Program-made: the position numbers and the translations under genes
The notes under the pieces: generated by a model
Seen by the model: the letters and a program-made list of their open reading frames with translations, nothing else
Told to the model about the DNA's origin: nothing
Database searches by the model: none
Part shown: one piece after another, positions 15,055-24,091 of the stretch
How positions within the stretch are numbered: the stretch's first letter is position 1
How the letters are laid out: each line of letters starts with the position of its first letter
Origin: Methylobacterium crusticola
GTDB lineage: Bacteria > Pseudomonadota > Alphaproteobacteria > Rhizobiales > Beijerinckiaceae
Assembly (NCBI RefSeq): GCF_003574465.1
Contig: NZ_QOWC01000064.1
Location: 1 to 38,758, forward strand
Direction: 5' to 3'
Length of the DNA stretch: 38,758 bases

Positions 15055-16997
15055 CGCGCCGGCCGGACGCGCCAGACCCGGAGCGGCGTGTCCTTCATGG
15101 GGATCGCTTCCAGCCCCTGCGGCGACACCTCGCCCCAGGCCAGCTTCCTGGCGAACGGCGTGACCCCGCCGGTCGCCCCCGGCTGCGGGCAGACCACGAT
15201 GTAGGCCGCATGCTGCTGCTCGGCCACCCGGCGCAGGTCCGCCTCGCTGCGGAATCCCTCGAGGGCCGCCACCAGCCCCTCGCTCGCGCGGTGGTAGGGC
15301 GCCGCCACGACCGCGTGGTGGCCGTGCAGGAGCAGGCTCGGGCCGAGATCGATCTCGGCCAGGACGATGCCGGGCGGCAACGCGTCGAGGGCCGCGACGG
15401 CGCGCCGCGCGATGCAGGCCTCCCAGGCGCCGCCCGACGGCGCCTCGGCCGCCCCCGACAGCGCGGCCGGCACGGCGGCGAGGAGGAGCCAGAGCTTGCC
15501 GAACAGGCCGGCCGCGAGGCCCGCGAAGGCCGCCCGCCGGCCGAGGGTGGCGCCGGGCGCGCGCAGGTCGCCGAGGAGGCGGTCGAGGACGGGCCCCGCC
15601 ACGAGGGGCACGAGGCCGCTCGCCACGTAGAGGCCGCGGAACTGCGCGACCCCCATGAGGACTCCGACCCACAGGAAGCCGGCGGCGATCCGGCAGGCCC
15701 GGGCCTGCGCCGGCGGCACCCGCGCGGCCCCGAGGGTCGCGGCGAGCGCGGCCGCGAGGACCGGCATGAAGGTCGCGAGCGTCTCCCCCGGATACGGCTG
15801 CAGGCTCCGCCACAGGGGCAGCATCTCGCGCACCTGCGCGAGCCAGCTCTGGCGCACGATCTCGGGCATCTCCCCGAAGGGCCCCGCCGCGCAGGCCGGA
15901 AACAGCAGGAGGAAGCCCCCCACGGCGACCAGCCCGCCCGCGAGGACGAGCCCGAGCCGCGCCCCGGACCCGCTCGGCGCGTCGCGCCGGGCTTGCGCGT
16001 CGTGCCGGGCTTGCGCGTCGTGCCGGGCTTGCGCGTCGTGCCGGGTAAGCGCTTGGCGCCGGGCTTGCGCTTGGCGCCGGGCTTGCGCTTGGCGCCGGGC
16101 TTGCGCTTGGCGCCGGGAGAGCCACGCGGCGGCGGCGGTCGTGACCGCGGCGGCGGCGCAGAGCCAGAGCCAGGGCGGCGAGAGGGCGTCGCAGGCGGGG
16201 GCGGACCAGTGGGCGGGCGCGGTCTGCGCGAGGAAGAGCGCGAGGCTCCCGGCCGGGAGCGCCAGCCCGAAGCCCAGGAAGGGGCGCAGGGCCGCCGGCC
16301 CGGAGACGATCCAGGCGCCGGCCAGGATGAGGCCGGCCCCGGCGACGAAGGGCAGCGCCTCGAGGCCCACCGCCAGGGACAGGGCGCCGAGCCCGCCCGC
16401 CAGCGCGCCGTCGCGCCAGGTCGGGGCCGCCCGCATCAGGCAGAGGGCGAGGCCCAGGATCGCGCAGACCTGGACGTTGTGGTGGTCGATCCGCCCGGGG
16501 GCGAACAGGGAGGCGAGCAGGGGGGTCTGGGCCGCCGCGAACACCGCGAGCGCCCCGGCCCGCCAGCCGAAGGCGCCCCGCACGCCGCGGGCGAGCAGCG
16601 CGGCGTAGAGGACGAACAGCAGGAGCGGCCAGGCCAGCGCCGCGAACCCCTCCGCCCGGGCGGACCCGACGAGGGGGCGGGCGAGGCGGATCAGCCCGGC
16701 GACCGGCACGTCGACGAGGCGCGACCAGTGCATCGGCGGCGCCCCCGGCGGCAGGTGCCGGTGCTGGACGAGGTCGAACCAGGGCTGCCCGGCCACGAAG
16801 TCGCGCACCTCCACGAGGCGCATGGCGTCGTCGGTGTCGGGCAGGCGCAGGTCGCGCAGCACCGCCCAGAGGTCGCGCACGGGGTAGAGGCCGATCAGGG
16901 CCGCCGCGACGAGGCCCCCGATCACGATCCTCGAGTCGAACAGCGAGCGGGCGACGGCCGGGCGCGGCCGGGGCTCGGTCAGGGGGGCGGCGAGCAT
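15051..16997 (-). CDS. Multi-pass membrane protein, GT-C/STT3-like glycosyltransferase candidate
   Basis: A 648-residue protein with about 12 hydrophobic segments. After the first membrane helix (IVIGGLVAAALIGLYPV) comes a loop with the acidic signature LPDTDDAMRLVEVRDFVAGQPWFD (52-75) and MHWSRLVDVP (89-98), characteristic of a GT-C-type family in alphaproteobacteria; Asp54, Asp56 and Asp57 are candidate catalytic or metal-binding residues. GRIDHHN lies further on. A soluble C-terminal part of ~130 residues follows the last helix. An array of hexapeptide repeats interrupts residues ~293-341, between two helices. The start at 16997 is preferred over a GC-rich upstream extension. First gene of the coupled unit with DUF1499 and amine oxidase. 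Glycosyl donor and acceptor are unknown. Confidence 0.75.
   Translation of the reverse strand: MLAAPLTEPRPRPAVARSLFDSRIVIGGLVAAALIGLYPVRDLWAVLRDLRLPDTDDAMRLVEVRDFVAGQPWFDLVQHRHLPPGAPPMHWSRLVDVPVAGLIRLARPLVGSARAEGFAALAWPLLLFVLYAALLARGVRGAFGWRAGALAVFAAAQTPLLASLFAPGRIDHHNVQVCAILGLALCLMRAAPTWRDGALAGGLGALSLAVGLEALPFVAGAGLILAGAWIVSGPAALRPFLGFGLALPAGSLALFLAQTAPAHWSAPACDALSPPWLWLCAAAAVTTAAAAWLSRRQAQARRQAQARRQAQARRQALTRHDAQARHDAQARHDAQARRDAPSGSGARLGLVLAGGLVAVGGFLLLFPACAAGPFGEMPEIVRQSWLAQVREMLPLWRSLQPYPGETLATFMPVLAAALAATLGAARVPPAQARACRIAAGFLWVGVLMGVAQFRGLYVASGLVPLVAGPVLDRLLGDLRAPGATLGRRAAFAGLAAGLFGKLWLLLAAVPAALSGAAEAPSGGAWEACIARRAVAALDALPPGIVLAEIDLGPSLLLHGHHAVVAAPYHRASEGLVAALEGFRSEADLRRVAEQQHAAYIVVCPQPGATGGVTPFARKLAWGEVSPQGLEAIPMKDTPLRVWRVRPAR
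15977..16120. repeat. Eight tandem 18-bp repeats inside the GT-C-like gene
   Basis: Eight contiguous 18-bp units, read on the + strand. Units 1-4 (15977-16048) have the form GCGCGTCGTGCCGGGCTT; unit 1 differs by one base and unit 4 ends GGGTAA. Units 5-8 (16049-16120) have GCGCTTGGCGCCGGGCTT; unit 8 ends GGGAGA. On the coding (minus) strand they give hexapeptides of the type RRQAQA (units 8-5) and RHDAQA (units 4-1). Since 18 is a multiple of three, copy changes keep the frame. Confidence 0.95.
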
Positions 16998-17173
16998 GGG
17001 AGCGGGTCTTCCGGGGCGGCTCGTCCGGCATCGCACGCGCGACCTTACCCTCGGGTTAGCGGGGGGCCCGCGCGGGAGAACGTGGTCAGCCCTTCTTTAC
17101 CTTCGCGCCCGTATGGTCCCTCGAGCCGACGACGCCGCGGCCCGCGACCCGCCGCCCCGGAGCCCTCCCGCCG

Positions 17174-18682
17174 ATGAGCCAACACACCGAGACGCTGGTC
17201 ATCGGCGCCGGACCGGCGGGCCTGACCGCCGGCTACATGCTGGCCAGGGAGGGCCGCGCCGTGACCGTGCTGGAGCGCGACCCCGGCCAGGTCGGCGGCA
17301 TCAGCCGCACCGTCTCGTACAAGGGCTTCCTGTTCGACATCGGCGGGCACCGCTTCTTCTCGAAGGCGCAGGAGGTGGTCGACCTCTGGGACGAGATCCT
17401 GCCGAACGACTTCATCGAGCGGCCGCGCCTGTCGCGGATCTACTACAAGGGCCGCACCTACGCCTACCCGCTCAGGGCCTTCGAGGCCCTGCGCAACCTC
17501 GGCCTCCTGGAGAGCGCGGCCTGCGTCGCCTCCTACCTGTGGGCCAGGGCCCGGCCGGTCGCGGAGCCGAAGAGCTTCCACGACTGGGTGCGCAACCAGT
17601 TCGGGGAGCGCCTGTTCGCGATCTTCTTCAAGACCTACACCGAGAAGGTGTGGGGCATGTCCTGCGACGCGATCTCGGCGGACTGGGCGGCCCAGCGCAT
17701 CAAGGGCCTCGACCTCGGGGCCGCGATCCGCGACGCCCTCGCGCGCTCCCTCGGGAGCCGGCGCCGGCGCCGGCCCCGGGCCGGCGAGCCGGTGATCAAG
17801 ACCCTGATCGAGTCCTTCCGCTATCCCCGCCGCGGTCCCGGCATGATGTGGGACGCCGCCGCGGCGGCGATCCGCCGGAACGGCGGCGAGGTGCTGCTCG
17901 GCCGGAGCGTCGACACCCTGTCGTACGACGCCCCGAGCGGCATCTGGACCGTGAGCGCGAAGCGCCAGGACGGCACCCGCGAGACCTTCACGGCCCGCAA
18001 CGTGGTCTCCTCGGCGCCGATCCGCGAGCTCGTCGCGGCGATCCGGCCGGCGCCGATCAGCACCTTCCAGGCGCGGGCGCTGCGCTACCGCGACTTCCTC
18101 ACCGTGGCGCTGATCGCGCGGGCGCGAGAGGGGTTCCCGGACAACTGGATCTACATCCACGACCCCTCGGTGAAGGTGGGCCGGGTGCAGAACTTCCGCT
18201 CCTGGTCGCCCGAGATGGTGCCCGACCCGGCCTATACCTGCCTCGGCCTCGAGTATTTCTGCTTCGAGGGCGACGGGCTGTGGGCCGCGCCGGATTCCGA
18301 GCTGATCGCGCTCGCCCGCCGCGAGATCGGCCGCCTCGGCCTGATCGACCCCGCCGACGTGGTCGATGCCTGCGTGGTGCGCCAGCCCAAGGCCTACCCG
18401 GTCTACGACGACGCCTACCGGGAGAACGTCGCGACGGTGCGCCGGGACCTGGAGGGCTCCTACCCGACCCTGCACCTCGTCGGCCGCAACGGCATGCACA
18501 AGTACAACAACCAGGACCACGCCATGATGACCGCCATGCTGACGGCGCGCAACATCCTGGCGGGCGAGCGCCGCCACGACGTCTGGAGCGTCAACGAGGA
18601 CGCCGAGTACGCCGAGGCCGGGCTCCCGGGCGCCCGCGAGGCGCTGCGCAGCGAGCGCCAGGTGCCCCGCCGGGTGGCGTAG
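17174..18682 (+). CDS. FAD-dependent oxidoreductase, UDP-galactopyranose mutase/amine-oxidase-like
   Basis: A 502-residue flavoprotein. The FAD fold starts at residue 8 (VIGAGPAGLTAGYMLAREGRAVTVLERD) with GAGPAG at 11-16, followed by GGISRTVSYKGFLFDIGGHRFFSK, a pattern shared with UDP-galactopyranose mutase-like and phytoene desaturase-like enzymes. The C-terminus has NGMHKYNNQDHAMMTAMLTARNIL, the usual flavin-contact helix. Such proteins are often found with glycosyltransferases, and here it diverges from a GT-C-like gene 176 bases away, so a role in surface glycan precursor chemistry is plausible but unproven. Confidence 0.82.
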   Translation: MSQHTETLVIGAGPAGLTAGYMLAREGRAVTVLERDPGQVGGISRTVSYKGFLFDIGGHRFFSKAQEVVDLWDEILPNDFIERPRLSRIYYKGRTYAYPLRAFEALRNLGLLESAACVASYLWARARPVAEPKSFHDWVRNQFGERLFAIFFKTYTEKVWGMSCDAISADWAAQRIKGLDLGAAIRDALARSLGSRRRRRPRAGEPVIKTLIESFRYPRRGPGMMWDAAAAAIRRNGGEVLLGRSVDTLSYDAPSGIWTVSAKRQDGTRETFTARNVVSSAPIRELVAAIRPAPISTFQARALRYRDFLTVALIARAREGFPDNWIYIHDPSVKVGRVQNFRSWSPEMVPDPAYTCLGLEYFCFEGDGLWAAPDSELIALARREIGRLGLIDPADVVDACVVRQPKAYPVYDDAYRENVATVRRDLEGSYPTLHLVGRNGMHKYNNQDHAMMTAMLTARNILAGERRHDVWSVNEDAEYAEAGLPGAREALRSERQVPRRVA

Positions 18683-18723
18683 GGCAACGCGGCGCCCGCC
18701 CGCGGGGCGCGCCCGGCCGCCCC

Positions 18724-18746
18724 GGCCCCGTCGGGGCCCCGGCGAG
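18724..18746. terminator. GC-rich hairpin after the FAD oxidoreductase gene
   Basis: In the 171-base gap before the NDUFA9-like gene, a GGCCCC-GTC-GGGGCC hairpin follows the FAD oxidoreductase gene by about 40 bases. No T tract is present. It may separate transcription of the two genes. Confidence 0.3.
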
Positions 18747-18853
18747 GACAGCGCGGCGGCCTTGCCGCCGGCGTCCGCGGCAGCGCGAGCGCTTCACACG
18801 GCTCGGGCGTTTGACTAAGGAGCCGGCAGGACCCCGCTGAAGGACCCCCGACC

Positions 18854-20020
18854 ATGACCGGCTTCGACACCGTCGGCCTGACCCGGCCCGCTTCGCAGCT
18901 CGTGACCGTGTTCGGGGGATCGGGCTTCCTCGGGCGGCACGTGGTGCGGGCGCTCGCCAAGCGCGGCTACCGCATCCGCGTCGCGGTGCGCCGGCCCGAC
19001 CTCGCGCAGTTCCTCCAGCCCCTCGGGCGCGTGGGCCAGATCGTCGCCGTGCAGGCGAACCTGCGCAACCCCGCCTCGATCACGCGGGCGGCCGAGCACG
19101 CCGACATCGTGGTCAACCTCGTGGGCATCCTGCAGGAGAGCGGCAAGCAGAGCTTCCACCGGCTGCAGGCGGAGGGCGCCGGCGAGGTCGCCCGCGCGGC
19201 GGCCGCCTTGGGCGCGCCGGTCGTGCACGTCTCGGCCCTCGGGGCGGACGCGGAATCGGGCTCGGTCTACGCCCGCACCAAGGCGATGGGCGAGGCGCGG
19301 GTGCGCGACGCCCGCCCGGACGCCGTGATCCTGCGGCCCTCCATCGTGTTCGGGCCGGGCGACAGCTTCTTCAACCGCTTCGCCAGCCTCGCCCGGCTCC
19401 TGCCGGTCCTGCCCCTCGCGGGTGCCGGGACCCGGATGCAGCCGATCTTCGTCGGCGACGTCGCCGAGGCGGTCACCCGGGCGGTCGAGGGCCAGGTCAA
19501 GGGCGGGACGGTCTACGAGCTCGGCGGGCCGGAGATCCTGACGCTCCAGGCGCTGGTCGAGTACACCCTCGCGGTCACGATGCGCCGCCGCGTGGTGCTG
19601 CCGGTGCCGGGCCCGCTCGCCCGGGTCCAGGCCCGCGCGATGGAGTTCGCCGACACCCTCACCCTCGGGCTCCTGCCCGACACCCTCAAGCTCACCCGCG
19701 ACCAGGTCACGCTCCTGGAGAGCGACAACGTGGTCTCGGAGGCCGCCCGGGCGGAGGGGCGCACCATCGAGGGCCTCGGCATCGCGCCGACCGCCATCGA
19801 GGCCGTGGTGCCGGGCTACCTCTGGCGCTTCCGCAAGGCCGGCCAGTTCGCCACCGGCCGCGGCACTCCCGGGATGGCGGCGACGCCCGACCTGATGGCG
19901 CCGGAGCCCATGGGCGCCGGCTCGCAGCACCACCCGCAGGACGCCTCGGGCCCGGCGGTGGGCCAGCAGGCCGCGGGCGCCGGGCCGGCGCCGGGCATGC
20001 GCTGGGGCAAGCGGCGCTGA
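18854..20020 (+). CDS. Complex I NDUFA9 subunit family protein (atypical SDR)
   Basis: A 388-residue NAD(P)-binding protein. The Rossmann motif is TVFGGSGFLGRHV (GGSGFLG 21-27); SVYARTKAMGE gives the Tyr-xxx-Lys pair, and ILRPSIVFGPGDSFFNRFASL is typical of the NDUFA9 branch. In mitochondria the family member sits in the peripheral arm of complex I; alphaproteobacterial copies are thought to be assembly or structural partners. The last ~60 residues are Gly/Pro/Gln-rich and look disordered. No nuo genes lie in the window. Confidence 0.85.
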   Translation: MTGFDTVGLTRPASQLVTVFGGSGFLGRHVVRALAKRGYRIRVAVRRPDLAQFLQPLGRVGQIVAVQANLRNPASITRAAEHADIVVNLVGILQESGKQSFHRLQAEGAGEVARAAAALGAPVVHVSALGADAESGSVYARTKAMGEARVRDARPDAVILRPSIVFGPGDSFFNRFASLARLLPVLPLAGAGTRMQPIFVGDVAEAVTRAVEGQVKGGTVYELGGPEILTLQALVEYTLAVTMRRRVVLPVPGPLARVQARAMEFADTLTLGLLPDTLKLTRDQVTLLESDNVVSEAARAEGRTIEGLGIAPTAIEAVVPGYLWRFRKAGQFATGRGTPGMAATPDLMAPEPMGAGSQHHPQDASGPAVGQQAAGAGPAPGMRWGKRR

Positions 20021-20096
20021 GGCGCGCCGGCTCCCCTCCCCGGCCGCGGGGGATCGCCGCGCCGGCTTCACGCATCCGAAACCCGGGTCTAGGACA

Positions 20097-21206
20097 ATGG
20101 CGCGTGAGGATGGGCGCGTCATGGTGCAGCTGCTCGATGGGATTCAGTCGGCCGAGGGCATCGCGGCCCTCGCCGCCGCGGGGGTGATCCGGTCCGACGC
20201 GCCGTTCGCGGACGACCAGGTCCAGCCCGCGAGCCTCGACCTGCGCCTCGGCCGGCGGGTCTACCGGGTGCGGGCGAGCTTCCTGCCGGGGCGCCTGCGG
20301 GACGTCGCCGCCTGCCTCGCCGCGCTCAAGCTGCACGAGATCGACCTGAGCCAGGGCGCCGTGCTGGAGACCGGCTGCGTCTACATCGCGGAGTTGCAGG
20401 AGGGCCTCGCCCTTCCCCCCGACCTCGCCGCGAGCGCGAACCCGAAGAGCTCCACCGGGCGCATCGACGTCTTCACCCGGGTGATCACCGACCAGGCCCG
20501 GGAGTTCGACATGGTCGAGCCGGGCTACGCCGGCCCCCTCTTCGCCGAGATCTCGCCGCGCACCTTCCCGGTGCTGGTGCGCACCGGCTCGCGCCTGTCG
20601 CAGCTGCGCTTCCGCCGCGGCGCCGTGCGGCTGGACGACGCCGCCCTCGCGCGCCTGCACGCCGGCACGCCCCTCGTCAGCGCCGCCGAGCCGTCCTTCC
20701 AGGGCGGCGTCGCGGTCTCGGTGGACCTCGCGGGCTTCGACGGGCTGATCGGCTACCGGGCCAAGCGCCACACCGGCCTCGTCGACGTCGACCGGCCGCG
20801 CGCCTACGCGGCGGCGGATTTCTGGGAGCCGCTCACGACCGACGGCTCCGGCACCCTGATCCTCGACCCCGGCCAGTTCTACATCCTGGCCTCGAAGGAA
20901 TCGGTCCAGGTGCCCCCGGACTACGCCGCCGAGATGGTGCCGTTCGACCCCCTGGTGGGCGAGTTCCGGGTCCACTACGCCGGCTTCTTCGATCCCGGCT
21001 TCGGGCACGCCGCGGCCGGCGGCACGGGCGCGCGCGCCGTGCTGGAGGTGCGCTCCCGCGACGTGCCGTTCATGCTGGAGGATGGCCAGATCGTCGGCCG
21101 GCTCGTCTACGAGCGCATGGCCCAGCGCCCGGCCGCCCTCTACGGGATGGAGGCGGGATCGAACTACCAAGCCCAGGGGCTGAAGCTGTCCAAGCACTTC
21201 GTGTGA
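20097..21206 (+). CDS. dcd: 2'-deoxycytidine 5'-triphosphate deaminase, long alphaproteobacterial form
   Basis: A 369-residue protein, about twice the usual Dcd length (~190). The N-terminal half has VQPASLDLRLGRRVYRVR and SANPKSSTGRIDVFTRVI, then GYAGPLFAEISPRTFPVLVRTGSRLSQLRF; the second half has a similar beta-rich layout (AAEMVPFDPLVGEFRVHYAGFFDPGFG). The enzyme deaminates dCTP to dUTP for dTMP synthesis. Long two-part forms are typical of Rhizobiales. Two starts are possible: ATG 20097 (used here) and ATG 20121 (MVQLLDG). The second has GAGGA upstream at 20103-20107, and a -10-like TCTAGG lies only 5 bases before 20097, so the true start may be 20121. Confidence 0.88.
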   Translation: MAREDGRVMVQLLDGIQSAEGIAALAAAGVIRSDAPFADDQVQPASLDLRLGRRVYRVRASFLPGRLRDVAACLAALKLHEIDLSQGAVLETGCVYIAELQEGLALPPDLAASANPKSSTGRIDVFTRVITDQAREFDMVEPGYAGPLFAEISPRTFPVLVRTGSRLSQLRFRRGAVRLDDAALARLHAGTPLVSAAEPSFQGGVAVSVDLAGFDGLIGYRAKRHTGLVDVDRPRAYAAADFWEPLTTDGSGTLILDPGQFYILASKESVQVPPDYAAEMVPFDPLVGEFRVHYAGFFDPGFGHAAAGGTGARAVLEVRSRDVPFMLEDGQIVGRLVYERMAQRPAALYGMEAGSNYQAQGLKLSKHFV

Positions 21207-21364
21207 GGGCGGCCGGCGCACTGGCGCCGTCGGCCGGGCGCGCCGCCCCGCGGCGCGAGATAAGTCGGCGCGGGGCTGTCGGCCGGCGGCTCCGGCGCGC
21301 GTCCTCGGTTGCGTCGGCGCCGCGGGGCGCCGGCCGAGGACCAGAGACCCGCGAGGAGGAGCCC

Positions 21365-21787
21365 ATGACGACCACGACCGATTCCGCCCCGCCCGCACCC
21401 GCGCCGGTGCTCGGGGGCGTGGTGCCGTACCTGACCGTCGACGGCGCCGCGAGGGCGGCGGAGTTCTACGTGCGCGCCTTCGGGGCGGTGGAGGTCGGGC
21501 GCCATCCCGTCGACGACCAGGGCCGGACGATGCACGTCCACCTGCACCTCAACGGCGGCTCGCTGATGCTGGGCGACGCCTACCCGGAATACGGCCACCC
21601 GCTGACGGCGCCCCAGGCCTTCAACCTGATGCTGCCGGTCGACGACATCGACGCCTGGTGGGGGCGGGCCGTGGAGGCCGGCGCCACGGTGGTGACGCCG
21701 CTCCAGGTGATGTTCTGGGGCGACCGCTACGGCCAGCTCAAGGACCCGTTCGGCGTCACCTGGGCGATGAACGCCCCGGCGGGCTGA
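21365..21787 (+). CDS. VOC (glyoxalase/PhnB-like) family protein
   Basis: A 140-residue single-domain VOC protein: VVPYLTVDGAARAAEFYVRAFGAVEVGR, then MHVHLHLNGGSLMLGDAYPEYG and the second half MLPVDDIDAWWGRAVEAGATVVTPLQVMFWGDRYGQLKDPFGVTWAM. The last stretch is the PhnB/28-like signature. Members bind a divalent metal and range from glyoxalases to antibiotic-binding proteins; the substrate is unknown. A strong GAGGAGGAG (21351-21359) fixes the ATG at 21365; the longer in-frame start at 21203 has low-complexity Arg/Ala sequence. Confidence 0.88.
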   Translation: MTTTTDSAPPAPAPVLGGVVPYLTVDGAARAAEFYVRAFGAVEVGRHPVDDQGRTMHVHLHLNGGSLMLGDAYPEYGHPLTAPQAFNLMLPVDDIDAWWGRAVEAGATVVTPLQVMFWGDRYGQLKDPFGVTWAMNAPAG

Positions 21788-21833
21788 CCCTCGGCGGCGC
21801 CCCTGCCGGCGTCCCGCGGCCCGGGCCCCCGCG

Positions 21834-22559
21834 TCAGCCGGCCGCCGCCGCGTCGAGGAGCCAGGCCGCCTCGCCCGCGGCGCGGGCGCGGCCGGCGGGC
21901 AGGTCCTCGCCGGCGGCGAGGCGCCGGAGGGGCGCGCGCTTGCCCGCGCCCGTGACCAGGAAGAGGAGGTGGCGGGTCGCACTGAGCGCCGGGATCGTCA
22001 GACTCACCCGCGGCACGAAGGGCGCGAGACCCGCCTCGGGCACGCCGACGACCCAGCGGTCGGCGACGTCCACGGCCGGCTTGCCGGGAAACAGCGAGGC
22101 GGTGTGGCCGTCCTCGCCGAGGCCGAGCAGCACGAGGTCGAAGAGCGGCCGGGCGGGGTCGAGCCGGTCGGCGCCGTACCAGGCCCGGAGCGCGGACTCG
22201 TAGGCCGCCGCGCCCTCCTCGGGCGCGCCCGCGGCCGGGATCGGGTGCAGGTGGCCCGGGGGCACCGGCGCGGCGGGCCCGAAGGCCTCCCGCACCATCC
22301 GCAGGTTGCTGCCGGCCTCGGGCGCGTCGCCCACGCGCTCGTCGCCGAAGAACCAGTGCAGGCGGTCCCACGGCAGCCGGTCGCGGTAGTCCGGCCCGGC
22401 GAGCAGCCCGTAGAGGCGCCCGGGGGTCGAGCCGCCCGAGAGGCAGATCGCGGCCCGGCCGGGGGCCGCCCGGGCGACCGCGACCAGCCGCTCGGCCGCC
22501 GCCCGGGCGACCGCGTCCGGGTCGGCCAGGACCTCGGTCCCGGGAGGCAGGGCGCTCAC
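21834..22559 (-). CDS. pgl: 6-phosphogluconolactonase
   Basis: A 241-residue protein of the DevB/Pgl family, hydrolysing 6-phosphogluconolactone, step two of the oxidative pentose-phosphate route. Seen: AICLSGGSTPGRLY (residues 37-50), LHWFFGDERVGDAPEAGSNLRMV and LVLLGLGEDGHTASLFPGKPA. It starts with GTG at 22559, overlapping the zwf stop by four bases (GTGA), so it is translated in step with zwf. Last gene of the cassette. Confidence 0.95.
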   Translation of the reverse strand: MSALPPGTEVLADPDAVARAAAERLVAVARAAPGRAAICLSGGSTPGRLYGLLAGPDYRDRLPWDRLHWFFGDERVGDAPEAGSNLRMVREAFGPAAPVPPGHLHPIPAAGAPEEGAAAYESALRAWYGADRLDPARPLFDLVLLGLGEDGHTASLFPGKPAVDVADRWVVGVPEAGLAPFVPRVSLTIPALSATRHLLFLVTGAGKRAPLRRLAAGEDLPAGRARAAGEAAWLLDAAAAG

Positions 22560-24091
22560 GCGGGGCGCCCCAGGGGCCGCCAGGCCCGGCCGTCGCGGGA
22601 GAGGAGCGCGTCGGCCTCCGCCGGGCCGGCGCTGCCGGCCTCGTAGGGGCTCGGGCCGAGCGTCCCGTCGGCCGCCGCATCGAGGATCGGCTGCACGATG
22701 CGCCAGCCGGCCTCGATCATGTCGGCGCGCTGGAACAGCGTCGGGTCGCCGATCATGGCGTCGTAGATCAGGGTCTCGTAGCCGGTGCTGGGCTCGATCT
22801 GGAAGTGGTCCTTGTAGCAGAAGCGCATGTCGACGGCGCCGAGGCGCACGGCCGGGCCCGGCACCTTGGCGCCGAACTGCAGGGAGATGCCCTCGTCGGG
22901 CTGCAATTGCAGCACCAGCCAGTTCGGCACGTCGGCGTCGACCCCGGTGCCGTGGAACAGCGACAGCGGCGCCTGCTTGAAGCGGATCGCGATCTCGGTG
23001 TCGCGCCGGCTCATGGCCTTGCCGGTGCGCAGGTAGAACGGCACCCCGGCCCAGCGCCAGTTGTCGATGCCGAGCTTGAGCGCGACGTAGGTCTCGGTCC
23101 GGGTCTCGGGCGAGACGTCGGGCTCGCGGGCGTAGTCGCGCACCGGCTCGCCGTTCACGCGCCCGGCGGCGTACTGGCCCCGCACCGCGTCCTCGGGCCG
23201 ACCGGAGGGCGTGGCGAGCAGCACCTCCTCCTTCTTGTCCCGCACGGCCTCGGCCTGGAACGAGATCGGCGGCTCCATCGCCACCAGGGTGTAGAGCTGG
23301 AACAGGTGGTTGGGCACCATGTCGCGCAGGGCCCCGGTGGCCTCGTAGAACTTGCCCCGCCCCTCAACCCCGACGGTCTCCGCCACGGTGATCTGCACGT
23401 GGTCGATGTGGTCGCGGTTCCACAGCGGCTCGAACAGGCCGTTGCCGAACCGGAACGCCATGATGTTCTGCACCGTCTCCTTGCCGAGGAAGTGGTCGAT
23501 GCGGAAGACCTGCGCCTCGCTCAGGACGGTCAGGATCTCGCGGTTGAGGTCGCGCGCCGAGGCGACGTCGTGGCCGAAGGGCTTCTCGATGATCACCCGG
23601 CGCCAGCGGTCCTCGCCCTCGGCCATCAGTCCGGCCTCGGCGAGCCGCTTCACGGTCGGCCCGAACAGGGGCGCGGCCACCGCGAGGTAGAACAGCACGT
23701 TGCCGCCGCTCTGCGCGCCCGAATCCTCCGCGATGTGCTCCTTCAGGGTCTGGTAGGTCGCGGGGTCCGACAGGTCGCCCGCCATGTAGCGGACGCGGCC
23801 GACGAGGCCGTCCCAGGTCGCCTGGTCGAAGCCCCCGCCCCCGGCCTCGCCGCCCTTGGCGGTGATGAAGCCGCGCACGGTCTCGGTCAGCTCGCGGCGG
23901 AAATCCTCCGAGGACATCTCGGAGCGGCTGATGCCGATGATGGAGAACCTCTCCGGCAGCAGGCCCCAGCGGCCGAGGTTGTAGAGGGCCGGCATCAGGA
24001 GCCGGTGCGTGAGGTCGCCGGTCGCCCCGAAGATCACCAGGGTGCAGTCCGGGGGCGGCGCGGCGCCGTCGGCGATGGGATGCTGGCTCAT
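22556..24091 (-). CDS. zwf: Glucose-6-phosphate 1-dehydrogenase
   Basis: A 511-residue enzyme that makes NAD(P)H and 6-phosphogluconolactone. The coenzyme fold is IFGATGDLTHRLLMPALYNL near the N-terminus. The active-site signature RIDHFLGKE lies at about residues 196-204, with FRFGNGLFEPLWNRDHIDHVQI after it. The ATG at 24091 overlaps the gnd stop by four bases (ATGA). Flanked by gnd and pgl, it completes the oxidative branch. Confidence 0.97.
   Translation of the reverse strand: MSQHPIADGAAPPPDCTLVIFGATGDLTHRLLMPALYNLGRWGLLPERFSIIGISRSEMSSEDFRRELTETVRGFITAKGGEAGGGGFDQATWDGLVGRVRYMAGDLSDPATYQTLKEHIAEDSGAQSGGNVLFYLAVAAPLFGPTVKRLAEAGLMAEGEDRWRRVIIEKPFGHDVASARDLNREILTVLSEAQVFRIDHFLGKETVQNIMAFRFGNGLFEPLWNRDHIDHVQITVAETVGVEGRGKFYEATGALRDMVPNHLFQLYTLVAMEPPISFQAEAVRDKKEEVLLATPSGRPEDAVRGQYAAGRVNGEPVRDYAREPDVSPETRTETYVALKLGIDNWRWAGVPFYLRTGKAMSRRDTEIAIRFKQAPLSLFHGTGVDADVPNWLVLQLQPDEGISLQFGAKVPGPAVRLGAVDMRFCYKDHFQIEPSTGYETLIYDAMIGDPTLFQRADMIEAGWRIVQPILDAAADGTLGPSPYEAGSAGPAEADALLSRDGRAWRPLGRPA

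Noticed and set aside
17045..17059. TTAC-N7-TTAG resembling a CtrA box upstream of the Glf-like gene
   Set aside because: Two of eight consensus bases differ; not convincing.
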